Assembly (NCBI GenBank): GCA_949358305.1
Contig: OX442314.1
Span: 53,391,369 to 53,455,368 of the forward strand
Source: Strigamia acuminata
Taxonomy: Eukaryota; Arthropoda; Chilopoda; Geophilomorpha; Linotaeniidae
DNA: 64,000 nt
Reading direction: 5' to 3'
The notes under the pieces are model-generated. The model saw only the letters and a list, made by a program, of their open reading frames with translations. It was not told the origin of the DNA and did no database searches. Made by a program: the position numbers and the translations under genes. Below, piece after piece: positions 51,007 to 61,552 of the stretch. The stretch's first letter is position 1. Every line of letters starts with the position of its first letter.

Positions 51007-52600
51007 TATATATAATATATAATTTGCAGATTTAAATTTTTTAAAAGCACTAAGCTTATGTTGCACAATTTGCTGACTTTTTACTTCTTATGTTAGCACT
51101 TGATGCAAATTTTCGGTCTTCAGCAAAAGAATATCTCAAACATGAATGGCTTCAGTAAACTGGTGAACACAAGTTTTATATTTTATTTTCTTCAAAAATT
51201 ATTTTCTTTTTGGCACTTTTTTTTTTTACACCCGGTTGACAGTCGGGGATTTTCGTAAATTTCCCGTAAATTTAATTCAAGGACCTACACGTAAAAAGGT
51301 AGAAAGAAAGTTCGTGTAACTTGAAAGTGACACCCGATGGCACCTGGTGGCTTCATTCAAAATATTATTTAGTTGATGGATTGTCGTGATTACCGTACAT
51401 TTATTTCAAGGACTTGAAACTGTCACCAGGTGGCTTCATGCAAAATATTATTTAGTTCGAAGATTGATTCTATCGTTACGCATGTTCGTGTTTTACGGAA
51501 TGAAAACCCCGTGTAATATAACTGCCGTGATGGCACTTGCACGAGCATTGGAGGCATACTGGTAAGTTGTATGGTCGTATTCTCGATGGATTTGAATGTG
51601 TCCGTTAAGTTTGAAGTGGATTATTCTTTCAGTTTTAGCACCAACAATGACAGTAATATCGGTCAAAAATCAAAACTACTAAATCAAAACTATTAATTTG
51701 ATAGAAGATTGCTTCTATATCCGTGTTTTACCGAATGTAAACCCCGTATTGTTTTACGGGGTTCACAACAGTCAAGAAAGCACTCGCAGGTTAGCAGCAC
51801 GCCGTCATGTTGGATTTCGTTGCATTCCCAATCGATTTGTCCTCATGAAATTGCATTAATTTGTTTCACTTCTCTTCAATTTCAGCTCGAATATTTGTCT
51901 TACCGATGCGGTTGTTTTCGCGGAGTTGTGTGTTGGGTTAAAAACGAGAGGGATTTTTTTCAAATTCTGGTAATTATGTTCCAATTCTAATTTGTCCTAT
52001 TTGTTTTATTTCAAGTCTTCAATGAAACAATTTTGTAGTCCATTATTTAAATAGTAATTAGAAATATTTTCAGAATTGTTTTCATTTTTTTAAAAATTTG
52101 TTTATTTTAAATCGTTCTAGTTGATGTCGCCCATTTTGATTTTCCGATCTGGCTTTTGTTGCCTGAAATTCGATACAAATTCTCCTGCAAGTTGTACGAG
52201 TTTGTTTTCTTTGGGGGTGTAAAATCCAACTCTCTACCTCCTCGTGGTCACTCCTGGATGAACTGATGACTTAACACGTCTCGGTGGAACCGGAAGAGAG
52301 CTCTGGTCATTTGCAAATTTCTTATTCTTATTTTTAACCTTTCTTTGCGTTAGAATTGCTGTGCATTGTATTGTAAGCCCGCAGTCTTTATTAGATTGTG
52401 GCATTTACATGTGTTTGTATTGTAAGCCCGCATTCACAATGTGGCATTTACAAACGATTTAAACAAATGCAGCTTTAACTTGTCATTTTGTTGTTCACAT
52501 GGTCGTATGTTCGCGGCTTGTTACGCATGATCTCTCCACATCTTCAATTCCATCCAATGCCAAATCCACTTTCCACGGAGCCCCACCTCACACTGATCAT

Positions 52601-53183
52601 CACTCATCAGTGGTTCATTGGCTTACATTGGCATCCAGGTAGACGCCCCTAAATAAATTAAAAAATCACCACAAACGTAAAAACCACAAGGTTTTAGTTA
52701 TTATTGCAACAATATGGACAGATCAGTCGTCCGTTGCCGATTTCGATTGGCTCATCTTTATAATGTAGTTGCATTGATGTTGTACGCTGAATAATGTGGT
52801 AGCAATTATGGCATCTTTATAATATAAAAATAGACATTAATTATCGAAAATTATTAATTATTAATAACCGAATTTCTCTTCCCATTTGAATTTGCATAAA
52901 CATAGTACCGCCCCAAACGCCAGTCAAAACTTTTCTTACCGTCTAAAAAAAAGATAAAAGTCTGGAAATACTATAGGCGCGATCAATATATAAACATGAA
53001 TGTTAAATATTAGATTATAAGGAACAAATCAAATCATTAATATAAAATAATAAACATATAATAAAGAATAAACTCAATTAACAAATAATAATAACAGAAT
53101 AATCAAAAACTCCATAAAATACATGCTTAAAATTAATAAGCTAGCCGTAATAAGTAAATAAATATATGCGTAGAAAAAAATTA
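52601..53183. other. AT-rich, no gene recognised
   Basis: No ORF with known motifs. It contains ATTATTAATTATTAAT-type palindromes near 52850 and a long AT-rich run to 53180. Confidence 0.4.
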
Positions 53184-53444
53184 TCACTTTATCGGGTAAT
53201 TAAATCCACGAAAAGGAATCGTATCAAATTTGGCGACACAACACTCTTTTCTGTGTATGACAACTGAGTGATTGGTTGTCAAAACACTCGGTGGGCTCAA
53301 AATTCCGGGCTGGTGCGTCCGCCGGCTTTTTTTAACTTCTTTCAGAGGTATTGATTCCGAAGCGATATCGATCACAAGACATTCAGAGTCGCTGGAGGCC
53401 ATTGTGGATTCTGACAAAGGATCTGGCGACAAATTCCGCGGCAT
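53184..53444 (-). CDS. Unidentified ORF, 86 codons
   Basis: Acidic/serine-rich start (SSDSECLVIDIASESIPL), then basic KKSRRTHQPG. No known family. Same strand and general character as the three following ORFs, with which it may form the remains of one large element. Confidence 0.3.
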   Translation of the reverse strand: MPRNLSPDPLSESTMASSDSECLVIDIASESIPLKEVKKSRRTHQPGILSPPSVLTTNHSVVIHRKECCVAKFDTIPFRGFNYPIK

Positions 53445-53461
53445 CCTTGCTGGTAATAAGC

Positions 53462-53734
53462 TTACACCGTCCGCTTTTGGTTAAGACGGGTGGAAATGTC
53501 GTTGGCGGCCTCCGACAACATTGGATAATAATGTAGGATCTCGTAGTTAGCCACCTGTGTGTTGGACAGGCCTCGTGACTTCACGAATGGATACACGACT
53601 ATGACACGCTTGCCCACGGGGACTGGTTTGACGACCGTTGGACCAGGAAGAGTAACTTTAGTCGGAGTTGTCTCTTTAGTCGAGACTGGCAATGTTGTGG
53701 TACTCGGGAAGTTACTACCCTCACCTACGTACAT
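53462..53734 (-). CDS. Unidentified ORF, 90 codons
   Basis: A threonine/proline-rich first half (STKETTPTKVTLPGPTVV) and a more folded second half (KRVIVVYPFVKSRGLSNTQV, NYEILHYYPMLSEAANDI). No known family. Confidence 0.3.
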   Translation of the reverse strand: MYVGEGSNFPSTTTLPVSTKETTPTKVTLPGPTVVKPVPVGKRVIVVYPFVKSRGLSNTQVANYEILHYYPMLSEAANDISTRLNQKRTV

Positions 53735-53991
53735 ATCATATCTAATGCAGGGTGAAAATGCCTATTTAGGAATGCTGTTGCCCACTTTAAAAGGCATCCA
53801 AATGAGTCTGTATGATTATGATGATTATGATTAAGAATTATAAACAAAATATATGTATCAAACGTATTTAAATTCTATTCCTGCTTAACTTGTGTGGGTT
53901 AAAAGATGTTTGGTCGGTTTGGACTCTTGAATTTGCAGTCCGGCATGCATTACGGGCCATCAAGGTGTGGAGAGCCAGAACCATCGCCTCT

Positions 53992-54285
53992 TCATTGGTC
54001 CATAACAATCACGTCGTAGCCTGCCAGGGTGTTGGTCATGTTCATGAAACGCGGGTCGATCAGAATTGCTTCTCCGAGCTGGCTATGTATGAGCTGACAA
54101 GGCTCACACGTAGACCAGATGCGTGGTGTCGGTTGGCTGATCCCTCTGACTAGGTACGGGATAACATCGGGGTTCCAGGGTATGAGTATCTTCCTAATCT
54201 TCCTCCCACCGCAGTTGGCGCAAAGAAGCATGTGACATTGGTCATCACATGGTTTCATTAAGAACAAATCATAACAGCAAAACAA
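53992..54285 (-). CDS. Unidentified ORF with two CxxC pairs, 97 codons
   Basis: Two CxxC pairs (CANCGGRKI and CEPCQL) suggest a zinc-ribbon-like fold. It continues IDPRFMNMTNTLAGYDVIV. A frameshift just after the end would extend it with ALHTLMARNACRTANS, so it is probably a decayed longer gene. Function unknown. Confidence 0.35.
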   Translation of the reverse strand: MFCCYDLFLMKPCDDQCHMLLCANCGGRKIRKILIPWNPDVIPYLVRGISQPTPRIWSTCEPCQLIHSQLGEAILIDPRFMNMTNTLAGYDVIVMDQ

Positions 54286-54289
54286 TATC

Positions 54290-55673
54290 AGTAGAAGATT
54301 TATCCTTGATGCAAAAGCAATGATATGTCTAACTGTGCCAATTCAGTTACACATTTACAAACATTTCAAGACACAAATAGATGAGAAATGTATCTCAAAT
54401 AAAGCAATACATATATGATGAGATTACACCGAAATCTAACATGCTCTTCCGCAATTGAGTTGGTTTCGGGGGAGTGTGGATTCGTTTGTTCGTACTTTTT
54501 ATCTCTGTGGTTGGCTAAGTTTTCCAATTATTAGGCACGAATTCTCCACCCCCACGTTATTTGTCTTGATTCTTTTAACCTTCTTAAAGGTACTAGGTTC
54601 TATTTCTCTCATTATAAGCCACATGAGTCTGGACTCTGGAGTAATCAACTACCAGAATCAAGTAATATTTCCCACCTGTTCAACTTAGAATGACTGTGTT
54701 AAAATGTAATCTGGAGTTCTTTATTAGAAAACAAGTTGGACATTGATTCACAGAATTAGGTGACTGGTTTAAATGTTAAAGAGTACAGAGTAAATGATTA
54801 CATGATTTGTCAACTGTATAATTTATGGTTATAAGACGCCACGTATTGTGCCCGCCCTGTGCACGCACTGTGTATTTTAGTGCACGTTTTGTGCACAAAA
54901 ATTGATGGATTTGATAAGTAAAAAATTCTTACTTGATCTTGAAGGGAATTTCCAAAACGTTGTTCACTATGGATCTTCTAATTATTCCCAAATACATGTT
55001 CATCATTCCTAGCGAGCGATTACCATACTGTTAATCCGTAATTAGATCTCGCATTCGCGCAGTAAAATCCCCAGGTGCTTCAGTTGCTTCTATCTCATTT
55101 ATGTGAACATTTATGTGTTAAAAGTTAACATGAGAAGACATGTTTATTCAAAAGTGAAAGTAATACAGAAATTAATAAAAGGCGGCGCTTTTAGCGCAAA
55201 AACACAAACATAGATGTCACTCCCTTACATGGCCGGAGTTTTTACTTGTCATATCATGACTTATGAAAACTCAAAAACAAAAACTAATAAATGCTAGGAG
55301 AAAACTGTAAAGTAAGATAAGCACTTAATGACTAAGATTAAACCGATCCCCTGCGTTATTCATGCTTTTGAGTTAATCTCCATGTCATTCATGCTTATGG
55401 TTCTAAACAAATATTACAAAAGAATAATAAAGCAAGTAAATAAAAGTTTCAAATAAATTCAAAACAATCAATAATCTAGCACATTGCTTGCAATTTCACA
55501 AAGATACACACTTTCAAAGCAACACTTTTTGGATTTTTCCGTTGTATTACTTTTTTTGGATTTTAACTGTTCAAATTTTCTATAAAAAAAGAAAACTACA
55601 AAACAAAATGTTTCACTTGGGGCTAATCATCCTCGCTATCTGAGTAAAAGGGCAACAGCTCCTCATGTACGAG
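54290..55673. other. No gene recognised
   Basis: AT-rich. ORF 54455-54688 (plus) is unsupported. It contains a GTGCACGCACTGTG.. GTGCACG short repeat near 54856-54890. Probably the eroded interior of the element that holds the minus-strand ORFs on both sides. Confidence 0.3.
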
Positions 55674-55960
55674 TTAGTACAAGATTTGATGTCGTAAGTC
55701 GATGGGATGACCGTGGCGCATCAGAATTCTGTCTATCACATATCGACGTGCAAAATACAGCTCTGTGGGCCCGCAACTGTCTTCATCTAATTGTTGCATA
55801 CGGGGCGGGTCCCATCTAACAATTCCTTGCGGAAAATAGAGCCCGGCGTCCGTGAAACAGTTGTGAATGCGCTCCCACACAGGACAATTAAAATCTAAAG
55901 GTCCGCTAGGGTCATACAATGTCACCTGGGCTGGATAGAATTTCCAGTCCAGAATAAACG
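55674..55960 (-). pseudogene. Cysteine-protease-like fragment (C48/C5-like)
   Basis: The minus strand encodes VTLYDPSGPLDF near the N-terminus and MQQLDEDSCGPTELYFARRY toward the C-terminus. The Q-x5-S-C-G arrangement is that of the oxyanion Gln and nucleophile Cys in Ulp1 (C48) and adenain-type (C5) proteases, and the preceding YDPS resembles the segment around the catalytic Asp. Such proteases occur in Maverick/Polinton elements and in some other transposons. The N-terminal catalytic His region is not found. Family assignment is tentative. Confidence 0.35.
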
Positions 55961-56121
55961 TCTGCTAGTGTGAATTTTTTCTATATAGCAGACAAGCGTT
56001 TTAATCCAAATTTTCCTGTATCAACGCACGAGTCATGATGTCATGAACCGGTTGTTTAGATTATGAAAAACCGCGTTTGAAGGGCGTGCTGGTTACGATG
56101 TAGGGAGAGCCTGGTCGTAAG

Positions 56122-56831
56122 TGTGGCGATGAATTCACCGACATTAGAATAGTCCTAGGCATGTGAGAGACTCGAGAGAAGATATACCATTGTTTTAAAA
56201 AGTATAACAATTTATTTACAGTAATAAAGAAAAGTAAAAAAAAGGCTTAATCGATTTCTTCTAACTCTAAAAATGGCTTTGAATTGGCAAAAGGAACGGA
56301 CTCACATGGATGATTCTGGTTCTTCATTCTGGATTCCACAGCTTGAATGATGGTCCGCGTGGCCATTGGTTGATTGGACGGTTCGCGTCGCACGAACGTC
56401 GCACAAAAGGAGTCCGCGTGGTCGTTGGCCGATTGGGCGGTTCGCATCGCACAGACGTCGCACAAACGTTCACAAACTGTCGGATCCTCTTCTAAATGCT
56501 CGAACGGACCATGATACTTGAACGGACACGTACTGGCGTCGAATCGTCAGTCTTCTCCTTGGTTCTCTTGACCGCGTGGTGAATTTAACGATGCGATCGA
56601 CGTGGCTGCTTGGCTTGAAGGAATCTGCTCGAGCGAGGTTCTTTTTTTGAGGCCCACTTTTATAATCCGGTCTGGATTATCTTCCTTGGCCAATCATGGA
56701 CTGGACCAATTGGCAACTTGGCTCCCTGAGGCCAAGTGCCAATGACTGTAGTGGCCAACATGTGAACCAATTTTTAAGGTTTCTTGAAATTTGGGTGTTT
56801 TGAAGTTTCTGAGGCTTTTATTATTGCCACA
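56122..56831 (-). repeat. 3' LTR (left copy) of the non-coding LTR element
   Basis: 710 bp. AATAAA-type signals occur on both strands near 56210-56230. Almost identical to 57716-58425. Confidence 0.92.
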
Positions 56832-56835
56832 AATC

Positions 56836-56848
56836 CCTCCCCCCTTAG
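56836..56848 (-). promoter_or_regulatory. Polypurine tract
   Basis: On the minus strand, AAGGGGGGAGGG lies just inside the left LTR, marking it as the 3' LTR. Confidence 0.75.
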
Positions 56849-57694
56849 TTCTGTTGTTTGTCCCCAAACAACCATAATGCAACATGAATCCATGATGCGA
56901 ATACCAATTCCAATTGCCAATAAATAAACCATGCCTTCAATGCGAAAGCTTAGAGTTAACCATAATTAAAACACATAAAAAACACTAAAATAAAATGCAT
57001 AAAAGAAACACTAGACTAAAACACATGAAAAATACTCAAATAAAACACACAAAAAGAAACACTAAAACAAGAACACATGAAAAATACTCAGATAAAACAC
57101 ACAAAAATTTAAAATTCAAAAATTTCAAATTCAATATCATATACAACTTAATTTCATAAAAAGGAGAAAGTCAAAAGTCACAATTCAAAAATTTATAATC
57201 CAAAAAAAAATTTTCTCCCCCAAAAAAAAAACTCAAAGGTCAAGTATTCAAAGTATTCAAAGGCTAAACTCAGGGGTCAAAATTACTAATCTCTTGTCTT
57301 GTCTCTATGCCAACTGACCCATATAAATTTCCTGTACTGATCCTCTTAAACAATGACTCAACAAAAAAATAAAAAACATGGCCAACATAAAGTAAAAACG
57401 TGGATAAAAAAAAATGGCGAAAATGGTCAAAAACGGTGAAAAATGGTTAAACAATGACCAAAACGGCTAAAAACGGCCAAGAAAACTATCAAAAATGGCC
57501 TAAACATTAAAAAAAAAAACGGCCAAAAACAGTCAAAAACGCTAAAATTAGGCCAAAAACGTTCAAAACCGTTAAAAAGCTGTCAAAAAGTGACCAAAAC
57601 GGCTAAAAACGATCAAAAAACAATTAAAAACGGCCAAATTTGGCTCAAATCGGTCAAAACTGGATCAGCTAGCTAAAATAGGTCAGTTCCACAA

Positions 57695-57714
57695 GTGGAC
57701 TGGTCTCGGCACCA
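57695..57714 (-). promoter_or_regulatory. Primer-binding site resembling tRNA-His complement
   Basis: The minus strand reads TGGTGCCGAGACCAGTCC directly inside the 5' LTR. It matches the complement of the 3' end of tRNA-His (TGGTGCCGTGACCAGG, recalled) with one internal mismatch in the first 15 bases. Confidence 0.65.
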
Positions 57715-57715
57715 T

Positions 57716-58425
57716 TGTGGCGATGAATTCACCGACATTAGAATAGTCCTAGGCATGTGAGAGACTCGAGAGAAGATATACCATTGTTTTAAAAAGTATA
57801 ACAATTTATTTACAGTAATAAAGAAAAGTAAAAAAAAGGCTTAATCGATTTCTTCTAACTCTAAAAATGGCTTTGAATTGGCAAAAGGAACGGACTCACA
57901 TGGATGATTCTGGTTCTTCATTCTGGATTCCACAGCTTGATTGATGGTCCGCGTGGCCATTGGTTGATTGGACGGTTCGCGTCGCACGAACGTCGCACAA
58001 AAGGAGTCCGCGTGGTCGTTGGCCGATTGGGCGGTTCGCATCGCACAGACGTCGCACAAACGTTCACAAACTGTCGGATCCTCTTCTAAATGCTCGAACG
58101 GACCATGATACTTGAACGGACACGTACTGGCGTCGAATCGTCAGTCTTCTCCTTGGTTCTCTTGACCGCGTGGTGAATTTAACGATGCGATCGACGTGGC
58201 TGCTTGGCTTGAAGGAATCTGCTCGAGCGAGGTTCTTTTTTTGAGGCCCACTTTTATAATCCGGTCTGGATTATCTTCCTTGGCCAATCATGGACTGGAC
58301 CAATTGGCAACTTGGCTCCCTGAGGCCAAGTGCCAATGACTGTAGTGGCCAACATGTGAACCAATTTTTAAGGTTTCTTGAAATTTGGGTGTTTTGAAGT
58401 TTCTGAGGCTTTTATTATTGCCACA
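57716..58425 (-). repeat. 5' LTR (right copy) of the non-coding LTR element
   Basis: 710 bp, one base different from the left copy, followed by TAAG. Interior sequence just left of it (57400-57660) is a run of GGCCAAAAACGGT-type repeats. Confidence 0.92.
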
Positions 58426-58429
58426 TAAG

Positions 58430-59386
58430 TAAGGGCCCGTGTATTGATAAGCAGCCAGGAGGGTGGCGGCGAACTTATCCCATTACTCGATCACACACAA
58501 ATTTAGCATGGGTTTGTTGGGACCGTAAAAATAGAAGAGATGCACACGCGTGTCTAGGAATCTAATTGTGGACCAACAGCTTGATGCGTCTAGTTAGCGA
58601 GGCCAGTGCCAAATCTGGACGGGACTCCTAATGGCAGAGCGACCAAATCAAGCAAACGCGCACTAATCGCGCACAAAAGACGAAATAATAACTCATCGGC
58701 CAATTGAATCAAATCTCAAATCCTTCGGCGCGTGTCAGCCGCATAAAATCACAACAAAGCGAAAGAGCAACAAAAGGAAAGGCTAACAAAGGTGAAACGC
58801 GGATTTAATCGCGTGACATGACAATGGAAATCTCAAACATGCATAATGAAATAGCATGGAGTTACACTGTGAATCAACACAGGGAAAAAGTCGCCAAATG
58901 CCAACGGCTAGTTAAAGCTCTTACGGGGCTCATGGGCTTACACCTTCTGATCAAATCTGGCTTATGTCAGCTCTGAGGTAGATTTGGGCCAGATCTATCA
59001 CAGAAAAAGAGGGAAAGCTAATGAGGTAATCACACGCAAGCCAATCAAATGCTTTCGTGAATAATCATCGCGATGACTAAGATGCCAGTAACCAACATTT
59101 AAATTAGCCAGACTAAACTAAAGGAATTTAGGAGGGGGAACAGTAAATATTATGTAACTTAGACAAAGCTTAAAGTCGCGTAAAAAAGAATAATATCAAA
59201 TTAAAAAAAAATCACAACGCGACTAGAAACACAAATAAAAATATCACAGGTCGGGAAAATAAATAACACTGGTATTGCAAATAACATAAAAAATCGCATC
59301 AAACACTATTCTTCGTGAGGGATTACGCGATAAAAAAGTCACGTTCAACACACAGAAAAGTCACAGTTCGGTTATAATTGTCACTT
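58430..59386. other. No gene recognised
   Basis: No ORF of note on either strand. It continues the sequence cut at 56121 by the LTR element. Composition is more balanced than its neighbours. Confidence 0.4.
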
Positions 59387-61139
59387 TGTGATGATTACAA
59401 ATCCGTATTTATCAATGTTCACAATAGATGGCGCTGTTTATCAAACGCGCGTAATTCAAACTCGATAAAACTAAAAAGTGTGATAAATAATTATTTAGAC
59501 ACGGTGAATAAAATATAACTATTTTATTCGATATAAACTAAGTATTATTTACTTGACAATGTTGATTCTATCGAATCAATATCCACATTACTTACCTGTC
59601 GAAGGGAACCAATCGGACCCTTCCGGACCCCAACTGGGCCCATCTGGACATAGTCATATATTAGGTCCGGACTAGTGACCCACGAATCCGCCGATTCGTA
59701 CGCTGATTGGCTGTCGCCAATCTAGTAGTTCTACAGAACTATATAAGCATCAGTTTCTCACCCACTAATCCCCCTGGCTTGATAACTGAACTTGTATATT
59801 GTCTGTAGTTGAATTGTTATCGTTTGATTTCATTATTCTCTATCGACACATCAGGCCACCTCAGCTCTCCACAGTTAGTATTCATTACTATTTGTTATTG
59901 CTGTTGTAGGGCTATTTCGGGAAGGCTAACTCCGGTAATAGACATGCATTTGCATGAAATGGCCCCGTAACGTTAGCCAGCTGTTCTACGGGACAGTAGG
60001 ACTTCGTACGGTGGCTTAATATAACGGTCGTATACAGTACGACCTTGCTAAATGAAAGTAGGTCCCTCAGCTAACTGGCCTCAGTCCGCTGCAGGATGGC
60101 TGTTGTAAACAGCCCACGCAGGTTCCCGTCTTTCTACGATTGGTCCTTCCGCTCGTTAAAAGTCGGTAAAGGCCTAATGCACAGGTAACACGCCGGGTTG
60201 GTAGCCCGTGAGTAATATCTTCAGATGTTGCGATAAATAACTACCTGGATAATGGTAATCCAACGGCAGTGGCCGATTAATATTTTACCCGGTGCTCGAT
60301 CATTGGATCCCGCCATCGTAAGGCATGCTGGCGGATGGAGGAGTCAAATCCTCCCGCGATGGTTCTCTCAACCGTCGTGACGGTCCCCGCCCCATCGTAC
60401 CCTCCGGGTTAGTAACCCGTGAACAGGAGTTGAACAACACTGTGTTAAACAAATTACTCGGGCATTGGTAATCCTGTATTGGCAATATCTTTTAAACCCG
60501 GTAAGTCCATAGAAATGTTTACCTGGTGGTTGGTACCACCGACAGCGAATTAAAGCGTACAATTAAATACTCGGCGCCTGATCACGAGATCTTGTCGTCG
60601 TAAGGCATGCTGGCGGATGGAGTCTCAACAACTCCCGCGACGTTCTCTCAATTGTTGTGACGGTCCCCGCCCAATTAATATTTATATAACAATTCATTTG
60701 TTATATTCCATTAATCACTTTACTCTTATTCATTTGAAACAATGGAATATTCTGCCGAATATTCCTATTCCTGCGAAGGACGCTTTGCATATTTAGATAA
60801 TCGATGCTGCGGACCAAATACGTCTCCGTAGTGATATTTGTGACGATGCCGCAAGTCAGCCGTATCCCTCTGGCTTCGCCCGGATCCTCAACCAGTTGAT
60901 GCCGCCCGTTTACACGCGTCAAGAACCCATCTTTGTTATTGTTATTATTCAGTAATAAATATGTTGTGTCACACTAAAAACTGTAAGTTATTTCTGCTCA
61001 GTCATGAATTCATATTTTTACACAGACTTCTGTAAGCTTATCTCGGTTAGGTTGTTGCTACTCCTAGCAACGTCTTGTTTAAACCGATTATTTATCTATC
61101 TTAAATGGCTATTAAATCAGCCAAAAGTAGAATCGTCAC
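59387..61139 (+). repeat. Large LTR-like block with internal duplication
   Basis: It starts TGTGATGATTAC and ends AATCGTCACA; the ends are partial inverted repeats. The first 200 bases resemble the LTR at 19602 in layout (AGATGGCGCT at 59426-59435, then GAATAAAATATAA). Inside, a segment of about 280 bp is duplicated with divergence: GTAAGGCATGCTGGCGGATGG occurs near 60318 and 60598, each followed by CTCCCGCGA and GTGACGGTCCCCGCCC. No long ORF. Probably a solo or truncated LTR of a long-LTR family; no partner or target duplication was found. Confidence 0.4.
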
Positions 61140-61552
61140 AACCATGGGCACACTGAACATCGATATGACCACGCCGCACACACGGTTAACCCTAACCACG
61201 TGTGCTGAGTGTGGTCACAGGTCTGCTGCAGCAATGCGGTAGGAGCAAAGGAGAGGCATAAGATACTGACCCCTAGACACTGAATAAAGGCCTAAAACCT
61301 CGAATACTGTCTCTTGTGTGTCTCTTATCTACATGTGTGGAGCGTCCGGCGCTGTTTGGGCATTCCTGTGCCCGAACAATGTCCGTCCACTCTCACAAGA
61401 CAAAAAAAACCCTTTTAGACTAAAAAAATACACTTAGACCAAAAAAATATATTTTTGGACCAAAAAAAATTTTAGGTAGAAACAAATGGGATTTTAAACT
61501 AAAAAAATGCACAAATATTAAAAATTTTCTCATTTAAACAGATGGAAAGATA
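61140..61552. other. LTR-like remnant, no gene
   Basis: It contains TGAATAAAGGCC (61279) followed by CTCTTGTGTGTCTCTTATCT and ends in CCCGAACA (61372-61379), a layout like an LTR 3' half. The rest is a low-complexity AAAAAAATA-rich stretch. Confidence 0.35.

Larger units (their letters stand above)
49605..52600 (+). repeat. Dispersed repeat R1, copy 3, with two foldback insertions
   Basis: Aligns by eye with copy 2: 49605-49680 to 17547-17660, 51015-51180 to 17680-17830, 51200-52380 to 18250-19320, and 52380-52560 to 25872-26060. It carries two adjacent MITEs (49681-51006) and an extra partial duplication near 51240-51420 (repeated GATTACCGTACATTTATTTC region). It has no insertion where copies 1 and 2 were hit. 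No gene recognised. Confidence 0.75.
56122..58425 (-). mobile_element. Non-coding LTR element (TRIM/LARD-like), tRNA-His primed
   Basis: Two 710-bp LTRs (TGTGGCG...TTGCCACA) with one difference seen (A against T near 56347), flanked by a 4-bp TAAG duplication (56118-56121 and 58426-58429). The interior is only 884 bp and has no ORF. Orientation is minus: a polypurine tract AAGGGGGGAGGGA lies next to the left LTR, and the primer-binding site next to the right LTR. It must rely on another element's proteins and is recent. Confidence 0.92.
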
